Positions 1 to 11,722 of a DNA stretch of 64,000 nucleotides are shown here, piece after piece. Position 1 is the stretch's first letter. Each line of letters begins with the position of its first letter. The notes beneath the pieces were generated by a model that was given only the letters and a program-made list of their open reading frames with translations, ran no database searches and was not told the DNA's origin. This DNA is from Oryzias latipes (taxonomy: Eukaryota; Chordata; Actinopteri; Beloniformes; Adrianichthyidae), in the NCBI RefSeq assembly GCF_002234675.1, contig NC_019875.2, positions 24,208,299 through 24,272,298 of the forward strand. Direction: 5' to 3'. The translations under genes were made by a program, and so were the position numbers.

Positions 1-3000
1 GCAGGCTCTCTGCTCCATTCCATTCCAATGCATCCACTTTCAGACAGATAAATTCATGTACATCTTTGTTTTTCTCGTCTAAGCTGACATCTGGCTCAAA
101 ACTGTACCGCTGGACACTTTGCAAATACAACAAAAGATGATCAGAGTTGGACTTTAAATAAAACCTTTTGAGCCCTGGTTCTTCCATGATGCATTTATTT
201 TGACACTAAATATTTGTAGGTTTTTAATGGTCTTCTTCAACAGGAAGCTGACCCTCATTCCACACATGTACCAATTTTGTAATAATTTTAAGTCTTTGGG
301 TCCGGATGTGTCAAAAGATAGAAGAGTGATCTTTATAGTTACTTTTTTGTTTGGTTTTTAACATCTGTATTCTTTTTAAAGGCATTGATTGTTGTGAATG
401 AGTTTAGTTTTAGGATTATTTTTGATACATTTAAGAATGTGCAGGAGTCATCACATCCTTTTTTTTTCTTTCCAAATGTCGAGTTTATTTTAATCACCTT
501 GAACTGTGCCTGCAGTTTGAACCTGCCTCCCCCTAAAGTGAATAGAAACGGTTTTAAACGTCACCATGTGTTTTACAGCCATAGATACAAACAAAAAAAG
601 GAAATCTTTGGGGTTACCTTATTCTACAGTCAAATGTGTAACCAGATGTCTGTTAAACTAAAGCTGTAGGAGAAGAAAGTCAGTTAAACAACTGCTCAAT
701 GTTTTTCCTTTTTAAAGCAAACTTGGGATTGTTCATCTGTGGAGGTTCACACTCGTTCACACTTGTAGTTAATTTGATATACTTTGTCCAACGGCAATTA
801 AATCTAAAAACATATAAAAAGGAAAAAAAGAAAATGATTATATCATTATTAAACCGGACTTGCATTTATATAAAGGTTGATTCTTTTTTAATCATTTACT
901 GAAATGAATTAAGCATTAAAAAAGCTTTTTTTGTCCTTAGAGAACAGACTAATGCAAAAGAGCTGAAGTTATGAAATGAAATGATGTCTCTTTAACTAAA
1001 AGTTATTAAAAAGAGAAAAATCTTTTTGGATTTTGACATGATTCCACATCATTCGCCTAATGTAAACCTTGGCAAAAGAAATGACGAAGAAGCAGAAAAA
1101 GCTGGGGAGGAGGATGTTCAATAATTCAGCTCTTAACACCTGCTACATGTTACAGAAAAAGCACTTAACTAAATTAGATTTGTATTTCACCACATATATT
1201 TAGTCTTTCCGTTTCACCAAAAATCTGTCTTTAAACCAGAATATCTGCAAATAATGAGATGTAACGTATTCATTCCTATTTTGTGTGGACTTCTACTAAA
1301 ATCTAATTTTAATTTTACTGTGAGAAAGTTTTTTTGGCACAAAGAACTACAGTTATGTTATGCACGGCAAGGCAAAAAAAAATGTTTGCGTAGCACCTAT
1401 TGCACACAGAGGCAGTTCAAAACTTATTTTGAAGTAGTTTTAATTCAACCCAATTTTGTTTTAAACTGGTAGCCAGTTTAAAGTCCCCCTAAGACAATAA
1501 AAAGAAGAAAATGTTCCCAGTGGTATTTAAATTATAACTGTGAAATTTCTAACCAAAATCCCACAACCTAAATGCCTTAAAAAGCCACATTTCATGTTTA
1601 TCTGAAACCACCGTTTCCAAAATCTCCTCTATATGGGCGTGGCCATTTGCCTTTGAGCCCTCCTTTCTAATGACGATAGCTGCAGTCTTGCATGAGTGAC
1701 ACAAGGGGGGCACAAACTACACCGACTGACAGTCTCTATTCCTACAGGTGTCTCTTTAGCGATAAAAAAACTGTGAAAAGTGACACATTTTTGGTTCCAA
1801 ATCGACTCTTTTTGAGCAAATGTGCAGAATGACAAAACTAATGTGTTAACCAGACTCTGCAGTTTAATCAAAAGAACTTTGATAAGCCCATGATAAATGC
1901 TTTGAAATACATTATAATTTAAGCTACAATGGACTAGCAAGCAGCACAGGCTGTGGCTCAGAACTGATTTGATGCTTGCACATGCAGACTGTTGAATTAC
2001 CTTGCACAGCAAATAAAATGAAATGCCAGAAAAAAAAGTGACTATTCTCACGCAATTTTCCAAATACGTGCGGCCAGTGCTGAACTTTTTTCTTGGCTGC
2101 AGGGACCCAGAGGAAGGGTTATGTTTAGGATTGTTGAGCTCCAGAAAGCCCCAGGCTCAGGAACCATTTGCTGGTTTAACCCGAACCGTAACTCGCTAAT
2201 GGGACTTTAAGTTTAATTTGAAATTCGTGCAACCAACAACAAAATCCAGCCTTGGACGCATCTAAAATATGCCCAGAAAACGCAGCAAAGTGCCATATTT
2301 GTGCACGCTGGACGGGGCAGGGCATGGAGCTTGCACCCTTGGGCCGTTGTTGACATCAACAGCTCATTTGTTTCACAAAGAGCGTCTTTGCGACAGTTTG
2401 ATTGACAGCAATTTCAAAAGAGATATACTCAGAAATGCAAAAATGAAATGATTTCTTATTACGTTTGTTCTCTTTCATAAGAAAAATGGCACACGTTCAC
2501 AGCACAAAAAAACAACAACATGATTTTCATTTAAGAGAGTCTTTAAGGACTTTACAAAAGGAATGATTTGATTGTTTCCTCTAGTTTTGATTGAATCTCT
2601 GGCAGTATCGTTCTGGATAATCTGCCACTTTCTGAGTCTTTTGGAAAAGCAGACCAAACTGTTTACTGTGAAGGTTTAAATGCCATTCAGGAGTTTAGCT
2701 GCTCCAGGCACCAGCAGATAATAAAGCAAATATGCAATTGTAATACAATGATTGGAAATCACATCAATCTTGGATTTTATGCTCTCCAATGAAAAAAAAA
2801 AACATGTCTGCCCTTTGAGATATAATCTGACCCAACTGTGGACTGAACCTGATAATCCCTCCCACTTTTCCAGCTGATCAAGAAAATTTTATGCTCCAGT
2901 AAATCAAAAGTTGCTGTCAGATCAACCTTTTTTTTTCTTTAAAGAAGCAAGTAAAACCAAAATTCTAGGTGCAGTTATAAATGTAATGCTAAATTATGTG

Positions 3001-3475
3001 TAAAAAAATCATCATTTTTAATTCTATGGTGCAATAATGGCAGTGGTATTATGATACAGGCTTAACTAAATGGCTTACCATTGTAAAAAAATATAGTTAA
3101 TTTGAATTTTATGAACAACTCCTTAAAAAAAAGTTTGGGAAAAACAGTGGATCACACAGCAAGATATTTGGTTATCGAGCATATTTTTAGTTAAGTTAAT
3201 TAATTTTAAACTCATTTTTGTTAGCTTTGTTGGTTAAAGAGCTTGCATTGAAACCATTCAGTAGTATTTAAAAACTAGCAACAGGAGAGCTACTTGACAC
3301 AAAATCTTCCATTTATTGCAGTACAGACATAACTGAAAATGTGGCTTTGATATTTTTTTTGTTTAAAAACCTGTTTTCAAAGAGGGCTCTGAATCCCGCC
3401 TCAGTCTATCCTTGGTCTTCTATCTGGATCTCTCTGTATCTCATTGTGTTTTTTTTTATTTCCTCCTCATCTAAG
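1..3475 (+). other. ppm1l: Intron of ppm1l (5' exon lies outside the window)
   Basis: No exon of a recognisable gene is seen before 3476. The first ppm1l exon visible opens in the middle of the phosphatase domain, so the N-terminal coding exon must lie upstream of base 1 and this stretch is intron. The mammalian gene also has a very long first intron. The DNA is AT-rich and contains one TTAA-flanked miniature transposon (1478-2210). The short open frames here lack family resemblance. Confidence 0.75.
1478..2210. mobile_element. TTAA-flanked miniature inverted-repeat transposon
   Basis: The segment begins TTAAAGTCCCCCT. It ends in a sequence whose reverse complement begins TTAAAGTCCCATTA. TTAA is therefore the probable target duplication and AAAGTCCC the shared terminal inverted repeat. 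This end type recurs at 16653-17295, and in weaker form at 28428 and 35040. TTAA targets are used by piggyBac and Kolobok transposons. I see no transposase, so this is a non-autonomous copy. The 144-codon antisense open frame inside it looks fortuitous. Confidence 0.5.
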
Positions 3476-5611
3476 GCTGCAGCTGACTACGTGAAGGCCC
3501 ATCTGCCCGAGACACTGAAGCAGCAGCTGCAGGCCTTTGAAAGGGAGAAGAGGGAGAGCTCTGTGTCGCACGCCAACATTCTCGAACAGCGCATCCTGGC
3601 CGTGGATCGTGAGATGCTAGACAAGCTCTCTGCCAACCACGATGAAGCAGGTCAGACGGGGCGAGGAAGGTGTTAGGAAATGTAATTATGTGGCACACTC
3701 TGTAAGCCAGGAAGAGGAGATGGCCAACTTCAACTTTTTGGAAAGTTTTACGACATCCCAAGCAAAACAAAGTAGTCAATACTACAAGTATACTTAGTCT
3801 GTACTAAAAGTGATGCAGTATGCTGGAAGTTTACTTTTTAAATATTTAAATGGTTCCTTAAGTCTGAAGAAATATTCACTTAGTATACTTCCTATACTAC
3901 ACCTACATGGTCTATAGTAGAGTTCTTATACTTATACTCAAGTATACTTGATAAAATAAATTTCAAGTATATTAATTTCTGCTATGCAGGGTGCTAAATT
4001 ACAATTTAACAAAATATAATATACACTATATATAGTATATATACACTAAAAGCAGATTAAATAAATTTACAGAAACACCTTATGCCTTGTGACATTAATT
4101 AACATATAACCATTAACATTTATATATATCAATTAGGTACATAAATGAATTATTTTTTCTACAGTTTTTGTCAACCTATAAATTATGTTGCAGCATTTAC
4201 CAGTAAACTTTTTTATTTTGCTTAAAGAGCTGCTGGAGAAGTAAAATAAAATGCTAAACTTAATTTAATCTAACTTTATTTTGCTTAACAGTTAGCTGTC
4301 TACTTTTTCTACTTCTATTCTTTCATCTTTCTTTCATCTGCTCCTGATTCACAAAGATAGAAATACACAGAAATTTAATTTTGAGCCTAATTTTCTTAAC
4401 ATGTTTCATCCATAAATCAGAAAAAGAATAAAGCAAAACATATTCACATGCACTGAAATGGGAAATATGTTTGGGGAAGCTAATCGAAGTGGATGATTTG
4501 ATTTTTGATACAGACTCTTCAATTCTTAAGAATTATTTCCAACACCTTACAAAAAAATTCCAATTAAAAAATGTAGATGGGTTTCTTTTTTACAAATTGC
4601 ACAATTCAAATAAAAATAAATGACATTTCTGTGTTTCAAATAGCACATTAAAGTTTTTTTTATTTGTTTTTATCATCAGCTTTAACAGTGAATAGTGTTA
4701 ATTCTCCTCATAAAGCATTACCGTAATAACATCTGCAAAAGTCCCTTTTATCTAGCTTTTCAAAAACATTTTAAATATATCCTAAATGAGAATAGTAATA
4801 TCATCTGGGTAGTTATGAGAGAAATGTTGGAATAGGCAGTATTTGGTGTCTTATCTGGGTTTCCTGTATAGGAACAACATGCCTGGTGGCGCTGCTGTCC
4901 GACAGGGAGCTCACCGTGGCCAACGTGGGAGACTCTCGCGGTGTGCTGTGTGATAAAGACGGAAATGCCATTGCACTATCGCATGATCATAAACCCTATC
5001 AGCTTAAAGAACGCAAGAGGATCAAGAGAGCAGGTACAAGCTGACATCTACTATGATAAAATCTATGCAGAGGTGGCCTTTGCTCTTCATTTGCAAATTA
5101 GAGTCCTCTGCTTCCACCTATTGGTGCAGTCTGGAAAAACAGTTTTGACAGATTTTGACTCTCATGTGCTTTTGCCTTTCCTGTCTTTTTTATTTTAAAT
5201 TCTTCACGTCTTATTTTTTTTAAAAACTTTCTTGTCTTTTTCTTTTGTCTTTCAGGAGGTTTCATCAGTTTTAATGGATCCTGGAGGGTGCAGGGTATCC
5301 TGGCTATGTCCCGCTCCCTGGGAGACTATCCCCTGAAAAACCTCAACGTAGTCATTCCCGATCCTGATATAATGACCTTTGACCTGGATAAGCTGCAGCC
5401 GGAGTTCATGATCCTCGCCTCGGATGGGCTGTGGGATGCCTTCAGCAACGAGGAGGCGGTACGGTTCGTGCGCGAGCGTCTGGATGAGCCTCACTTCGGT
5501 GCCAAGAGCATCGTCCTCCAATCCTTCTACCGTGGTTGCCCCGACAACATCACTGTCATGGTGGTCAAGTTTAAAAGTGGAACTGGGGGGAGCAGCAAGG
5601 CCAGTGATTAG
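3476..5611 (+). CDS. ppm1l: Protein phosphatase 1L (PPM1L), 3' three coding exons, 5'-partial
   Basis: Exons 3476-3650, 4872-5033 and 5256-5611 (TAG at 5609-5611) join in frame and give the last 230 residues. The family protein is about 360 residues, and the missing N-terminus with its membrane anchor lies upstream. PPM1L is a Mg/Mn-dependent PP2C-type Ser/Thr phosphatase of the ER membrane that dephosphorylates stress-kinase and ceramide-transport partners. Visible motifs are VANVGDSRGVL and LSHDHKP in exon 2 of this set, then RSLGDYPLKN, ASDGLWDAFSNEEAV with its metal-binding Asp, and GCPDNITVMVV near the C-terminus. Identity to the mammalian protein as I remember it is very high. Acceptors are ctaag, atag and ttcag, and all donors are GT. 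The arl14 gene follows on the same strand, as in mammals. Confidence 0.96.
3740..4130. repeat. AGTATACTT-rich interspersed repeat
   Basis: This intronic stretch is dense in variants of AGTATACTT and TATACTTA, including the block 'tacttatactcaagtatact'. A similar block lies at 53870-54125, with 'acacggtctgtagaatactt' against 'acatggtctatagtagagtt' here, and both end close to the motif ttgctatg or tgctatg. I infer two old copies of one dispersed repeat. I cannot assign a family. Confidence 0.4.
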
Positions 5612-7440
5612 GACTGGATCATTTGGATGCGGAAATGCAACATAGAACAAAAGGAAAGCATCAGGAATCTGCAAAACAAACAGAAAAATATTGTAATTTT
5701 TACACACTAACACGTCTGAAAATTGAATTCATCATTACATCTAATCCACCTAGTGGAGAAAAGGGGCATTGAACCACAAAGCCCATAACCATCTTCTATA
5801 TTGTTTTATTTAAAAAAAAAAAAAAAAGACTGAAACAGGAAACTTGTTTTAACCAGCACACATAAGACTCTGATTGCTTCACTTTAAATGTGCATGAATG
5901 GTACGGCTCCCCTTGGAGGCATTCATTTTTATTTATTTTTTTTCTTTTGGAGGAGGCTTGAAATGTGCCTACGCAATATTTACTGTGCAACGTACTGGAG
6001 GTGCTGAAAATGCAACTGCAAAAAACAAGACAAACAGCATCCAGCTTGCAGCGCCTCCATAAGTGTTGAACGAGTCTGTTCCCCTTCTGATCTAAAGAAA
6101 TGTATCTTGTTAAGTCCTTTCCTAAATCCAGAAGGATGCAACTCCCCAAATACCGTATATCCTCTGGATATCAAACCTCTGCAAACTTTCTGTTATGGCA
6201 TTTGTTTGTCGAAACTGAACAAATTAAAAAAAAAAAATAAGCAGCATGGAAATGTTAGGTCAAAAACATTTAGCAACGAACTATCAGTTCTCAGTAAAAG
6301 CTTGATCTGTCTTTGGTTTTTCATTGACTTACTGAATGTTTCAGGTGGCACCCATAAGGAAAAAGGTTACTGATACATTTAAGGAGTTTTTAAAGCCTTA
6401 AATGCTTGTTTTCTGAATAATGTATGTCACAGCAGTTTGATAGGTTTCTGTGAATATTTTCTTTCCTCTTTAAGGAGGTAAACTCTTTATCCAGCATGAT
6501 TGAAACTTTGAGACCAAGGGTGTAATAAAGCCACATTTTAAGTCTGCAGAAGGAGTGTGATACCCAAAAAGAAACCGTATAGGGAGAAAGTTCTGCATTA
6601 AATGTCATGTTGAATTCATACATATCAACCCACATTAGCATCGTGCTGTTCTGAGTAATGCAAATGGGTTTTGATTTATGTAAAACCCGATTTAGAAGCA
6701 GAAATGACATTGCTCAAATGTAATGGAGCTAATGTGACGTGTTCCCTTCACTGTCGGTCGCGGGGTGTGCGTTTGGACCCTCCATAACAGAAACACTGCA
6801 TTCGTCGCTGGACACTGGAGGCCGCCTTTGACCTGGAAAGCACACGTGACTTAAAAGTGACTTAATAAAAATGACTCGGTGCATACTCCCACTGGAGCCA
6901 GAAGGCAAACCTGATACGCTCCTGAAGCAATACAAACTGGCGTCATCAACAGGAGCCGCAGTGAGGAAAGTTCCAGTAAACCCATACTTGATTTACTACT
7001 GTTTTCAGTTCAGCTGTTTACCACTGTGTTTTATGATCTGTCATCAGCTGAGAGAAACGCTGAGACGTTTTCTTTATCTAATAATTTACCCCAATGCCTT
7101 ATTTATTGAGGTTTTTTTTCTTCTTTTGGATGGAGATTGCCACATCAGAATATACCTACTGTGTGTTTTTGTTTTATTTCATTCTGCCTATGAGCAGAAG
7201 TTTACAATTTAAAAAGAATCATTTTACTGTGAAAAGCAGTTCATATCTAACACTGAGTGAATGATCTTCTGATTCATAAAAACAGTATTAAACAAAGGTC
7301 TTCATGTCAAATCTGTTTGTCTTTATTGTGCCAAAATGATCTACAGAAATGTGTTTAATGCTTTTTAAGGTGATTAAAGGCTTTGTTTAAGAGCATAACA
7401 TATGAAATATTTCTCTGTATTTAATAAACTTTATTTGAGT
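5612..7440 (+). other. ppm1l: Probable ppm1l 3' untranslated region
   Basis: After the ppm1l stop there is no recognisable gene for about 4.6 kb. An AATAAA polyadenylation hexamer is present at 7423-7428 in AT-rich DNA and could end a 1.8 kb 3' UTR. Open frames on both strands of this stretch have no family features. Where the transcript really ends cannot be read from sequence alone. Confidence 0.4.
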
Positions 7441-10198
7441 TTAAATCAATTTTGAAGCCAAGAATATTAGGAAAATAGGAGTTTCTAGAAGGGGTGTAAC
7501 AATTAATCGACAAATCCATTTATATTCATGTGATAAAATAAGATTGATCTGTTTGAGGCAAGCAGTTAATGGAATCAACCTGTAGCATTATACGATTGTT
7601 TCAATATGAAATAAATTGAATATTGGAAAATACTACAGTAGGTTAATTTTACCATAACCTAAAAACAACTAAGTGTCATTACAGTGGACAACACATGTGT
7701 AATGGCAACAACAAAAAACAGCCCCTCACAATCCAAACTAACAAAAAAGAAGAACACTAAAACAAACTATAAATAAGAAAAGATACATAGCAAAAGGATG
7801 GACAAAGAGACAGACATCAAAATAAACAAAAAAGATAAATGCTTCCTCAGCAGGACACAACATTTAAGACACGTCAAAAAGCTCAAAGGAGAATTTAGAT
7901 ATGAACTAATATGATGACAGTTTTCTATGCGTTTTAGGGGCTCACAGGGATATGACACTCCCAGCACACCCAGACTTGCCCCTCCTTGATATTCTGCCGA
8001 CACGCAAACTGGATAGTGCTGCTGGCTAAATCCGGACTAGTTTAAAAGTACCACACATGACATACTTCTATAACCCTTATTTTAATTTATATCAGTTTTG
8101 ACGGCAACAATTTTAGGACAATAAGAGTTCTCTTGGTGGCCACTTAACTTTGCATGGTTGTGCGCGTTTGCAGCTCTGAAGGGTGCGCAACTTGAAACCG
8201 CTCAAAGGAAGGAGGTTAAAGACAGCCAGCAGCAGGTGGGCACTCTCAGAATAGCTGGGACTTACCCAAGAGCTTTGGATCGTCATATATATGTGACTAA
8301 TAACTAAAAGCAGGAGTCAGTCATCGTTACGGGAAGGGCGCGCGCAAACACTTTAAAACAGCTGTTTGAACCACAGGCACTTCAATTTGTTCAAAGGGAA
8401 AAACAGCACGTCATCTCCCTTGGAATCTACTTTATTTATTTTTAAAGTTCAAGGCATTATGGGGCAGCACGGTTCGAAATCCTCCTTCGAAGCTCGGGTG
8501 ATTTTCCAGCGCGCCGAGGAAACGTGCGAGAGAACGGATTCATGCTCGACCCCAGCGCCGGTTGTCCGCATCCAGAGGGAGGCGTCCACTCCGACGGCCT
8601 GCTTTTGCTCCTCCGCTCGAGTCCCGGAGAAATCTTCACCCCACTCATCATGGCCTCATAGCCGCCGTGACGCCGGGGCTCTGGTGTATGTGATGGACAA
8701 CCCAACCGGAGGCGTGTGGGTGAAACCCAGAGAGAAATGGACCAGATCTTGACACAAGAAAGTCTTGATTTGAAAAGCCACTACTCTGCAGGAGAAAACA
8801 AACGCATCCATGAGTTCAGCGTCTGGATGATTCCTTTGTGCTTCACGTTTGGCGTCCGCACCCACTTCTCAGTTGGTGGATGAAAAGGAACTCCATGCGT
8901 CGAGCTGGATGCTAATCACTTCCTTTTGGTGTCAGTTTGTGAGGAAAGTGCATAAAAATGACGAGTATATGCGCACTGGGAATCCTTGGTTCCTTCGAAA
9001 ACGCTGTCTGGCATTGTTTTTTTGTCAGTTAAGGCGGCAAATGAGAAAAATGTAGAAAAAGTAAAAGGTGGAAACTTGGATCAAGTCAGCAGCAATGCCA
9101 AATATTGCACTTCAGTTTGTCTCAAACCTCGCCATTGGCTGACTAGCCCAAAGAGCCCTAGTCCTGTCTTTTATTTTACTTTTTCGTATTCTGTATTGTT
9201 TTATCACGTTTAAAGATGTTGGCTGCTTGATTTAAATCGATTTTAAGATTATTTTAAATGTCTTAAATGAATTGGTCCTTCATTTTCAAGAGAACTGCTT
9301 TTAGTTTGTGACCCTCCGCAGAGCCCCTCGGGTCCTCAGGTGAATGTTTGCTGGTGGTCCCACCGATAAAAACCCACAGGAGGGCACATTCCAACACTGG
9401 TTGGTGAGACCCACACCTGTGGAACACCTGAGGAGGTGACGGCTTCATCCACTGTGGAGGTTCTAAAAACTCAAAGCTCATCTTTTTATCTTATCTTTCC
9501 TCGTGTTTTAATTTGATTTTATTGACTGTTTTTCCACGATTTGTTTTCGTAGAATGTGTATGTTGGGGCATTTTTATTATGACTATTTTTACCATTACTT
9601 TTATTATTTATTTATTTTATGCAAAGCACTCCGGGGTTCTGTTGCAGCAAAAGTGTTCAAGATGATTTTGAAAGGGAATAGAGAACTTCCAGTTTAAACC
9701 ACATCCACAAATCTTTTTTGTGAAAAAAAAGATTTGTGAGAATATTATTGATAATATTGGAATGTTTAAACTATTATTTATTAGATTTTTCTATTTCCCC
9801 TTTTTGTTTCCGTGCTGCTGGAAAACGTATATTTGCATTTTATTGATCACAAATGTGAAATAGGAATCTACTTCCATAAAAAGGATGAAAAAAACTTGTG
9901 CGTAAAGATTAAATCAATTTAAAATGTATCAAAGGCGATGCGCACATTTGTTCTATAAACTTCTACTTTGTTCCGTGTTCACGTGTGTATTAAAAGACAC
10001 GTTTTAGTGGCGTTGATAAAGCTGAGTAGGGATTTGCTAATCTTAACCTTTGCTCCTGGTGTGGCACCTTATCATAGCGTGCGTTTTTTCCTGCATGGAG
10101 CTACTGGTTTATCTATTAAAACTCCGGGCAACGCATTGAGCAAACAGCAGTTGGAGTGAGTGCCCGGACCGAGCAGGGCGCACGCGTTTCCCGTCGCC
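7441..10198. other. Intergenic spacer between ppm1l and arl14
   Basis: Mostly AT-rich and without a recognised gene. A locally GC-rich island at about 8310-8760 is open on both strands. On the plus strand an ATG at 8459 opens 97 codons, beginning MGQHGSKSS, to a stop at 8752. I recognise no family, see no convincing splice partners, and the opposite strand is equally open, so this may be only a CpG-rich control region. From 9300 to 9480 is a GC-richer stretch of unknown origin. Confidence 0.35.
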
Positions 10199-10795
10199 AT
10201 GGGGCATCTGACGTCTAAACAGCCAGAAGTTCATGTTCTTCTTCTTGGTCTGGACAATGCTGGAAAGTCCACCCTCCTGTACAAAATGAAACACGACGCG
10301 AGTGTCATCACCGTGCCGACGATTGGCTTCAACGTGGAAATGTTTGGGGCCAAGAAGAACCGGAAGAGCATCTCTGTGACCATGTGGGACGTGGGGGGTC
10401 AGGCGAAGATGCGGGAACACTGGCACGATTTTTACCTGAACGCTGCGGCCGTCGTGTACGTGGTGGACAGCGCTGACAGGAGCCGCGTGGACGAGGCCCG
10501 CGTGGAGCTGGAGCACATCCTGAGGAGCGAGCAGCTGAGCCACCGCCCGCTCATTCTGCTGGCCAACAAACAGGACGTAAGTGGAGCTCTGACCGTCACG
10601 GAACTGAAGGACAGGATCAACATGAGGACAATCTGCTCAGATCGGGACTGGTTCGTGCAGCCGTGCTCAGCCACCACGGGCTTTGGAGTTCAGGACGCTT
10701 TCAGGAGGGTGGTACAGATGGTCAGACTCCCATCCGAGGTCAAAGAGAACATCAAAGAAAAAGTACAATTCATCCGGTCAACCAGGAGGCCATAA
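10199..10795 (+). CDS. arl14: ARL14-like ADP-ribosylation factor-like GTPase, intronless
   Basis: A single 198-codon exon starts at an ATG in a strong context (gtcgccATGG). Gly2 follows the initiator, so N-myristoylation and membrane targeting are expected as in other ARF/ARL proteins. Motifs in order are the P-loop GLDNAGKST (about residues 20-28), switch [10 protein letters not shown], switch [15 protein letters not shown], guanine-specificity NKQD and the C-terminal CSAT. The length equals that of vertebrate ARL14/ARL11 proteins, which are also intronless. Position next to ppm1l supports ARL14, a GTPase controlling vesicle (MHC class II) movement in mammalian immune and epithelial cells. 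The insert GAKKNRKS between the beta strands is longer than in mammals as I recall. ARL11 is the main alternative. Confidence 0.9.
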   Translation: MGHLTSKQPEVHVLLLGLDNAGKSTLLYKMKHDASVITVPTIGFNVEMFGAKKNRKSISVTMWDVGGQAKMREHWHDFYLNAAAVVYVVDSADRSRVDEARVELEHILRSEQLSHRPLILLANKQDVSGALTVTELKDRINMRTICSDRDWFVQPCSATTGFGVQDAFRRVVQMVRLPSEVKENIKEKVQFIRSTRRP

Positions 10796-11185
10796 ATATA
10801 TTTGAGCCAATTTTAAACATTGTGGATTTATCAACCTTTTATCCTAAGCAGAACTGATGAAGAGCTTTGACTGTTGAATGTTTGGCTTTAACTTCATGTT
10901 CTCATATTTATAATTGTGTGATCTTGTAAAAAAATATGTTCAGTTGGCATTAAAACCACTTTTATTGATCTAGCACCACTCCCACATCTATTTGCAAACA
11001 TTCCCACTGATATCACGAAAAAAGGGGGAGGAACAAACAGATAAGTGGCTTGGGTTGATTGTATAGCCCTTCACATACATATCCGATAGAAAATGTGTTC
11101 AACAAAACTCCAACAGTTCCAGATCGCCAATTAACTTATTTCCCCATAAAAATTTAAGTGACAAGGCAGGAAGTGAAAAGAGCTT
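10796..11185. other. Short tail-to-tail spacer between arl14 and the C3orf80-type gene
   Basis: About 390 bases separate the stop codons of two convergent genes. No gene is visible, and the two 3' ends must lie here or overlap. Confidence 0.6.
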
Positions 11186-11722
11186 TCAAACATCACTAGC
11201 GGATTGGTAAAACTTCCTTTGCTGGTTGTTGTAAATCACAGACGTGTCCATGTATCCAGACTGGTTAGTCCCACTTTGGCGTCCTCCATCCCGCACAGTC
11301 TCCTCATAAGTTGGCAGTTGTTTGCACTCCTCGTATGTGGGCAACTGTGGAAGTGGATCAATGGAGCCGTCCGGTGTGCAGCTGTTCACCAGCAGCTCCT
11401 GTGATGCGGTGATGGTCGGCAGTCCGTGCTGTGGCGGTGTTTGCGTTCTGGATCTGGCGCACAGTAGTCTGTGGAACACGTAGCCCAAAGTGAAGAGGAG
11501 CAGCAGGATCAGAATGCCGGACAGCTTCCGAGTGACCACGCCAATGCTGTAATAAGTGTGGTCCACCACCTGCCGGCAGCAGGCGGGGTGTGTGGCGTTT
11601 TTCGGCTTGCAACACACCCAGTCGTCGGGACAGATATCCTCATGACACTTTCGGATGGAAGAAACAAACGAGATGTCGAGAAAATAGACGAGGAAAGCCG
11701 CCAGAGATGTGTGGAAAAACAT
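11186..11722 (-). CDS. C3orf80-type single-pass membrane protein with twin LPTY motifs, single exon
   Basis: The frame starts at ATG 11722-11720 (context gcaaccATG) and encodes 178 residues. A hydrophobic signal peptide (about residues 1-23) precedes a short lumenal or extracellular part with six clustered cysteines (CHEDICPDDWVCCKP, HPACC). A transmembrane helix follows, flanked by TRKLSGILILLLLFTLGY, then a cytosolic tail with two copies of LPTYEE 9 residues apart. This order and the 'RKLSG-hydrophobic-GY' and double L-P-x-Y-E-E signatures match human C3orf80 as I remember it. C3orf80 is also near IL12A. LPxY motifs bind WW domains of NEDD4-type ubiquitin ligases, so an adaptor or ligase-substrate role is plausible. 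Function is otherwise unknown. Confidence 0.85.
   Translation of the reverse strand: MFFHTSLAAFLVYFLDISFVSSIRKCHEDICPDDWVCCKPKNATHPACCRQVVDHTYYSIGVVTRKLSGILILLLLFTLGYVFHRLLCARSRTQTPPQHGLPTITASQELLVNSCTPDGSIDPLPQLPTYEECKQLPTYEETVRDGGRQSGTNQSGYMDTSVIYNNQQRKFYQSASDV

Noticed and set aside
1629-2063. 144-codon minus-strand open frame in the ppm1l intron
   Set aside because: It lies wholly inside a TTAA-flanked miniature transposon and shows no domain.
5252-5713. 153-codon open frame antisense to ppm1l
   Set aside because: It mirrors the last ppm1l exon, whose protein matches PPM1L closely. The antisense product has no family likeness.
10109-10543. 144-codon open frame antisense to arl14
   Set aside because: Shadow of the GC-rich arl14 coding exon.
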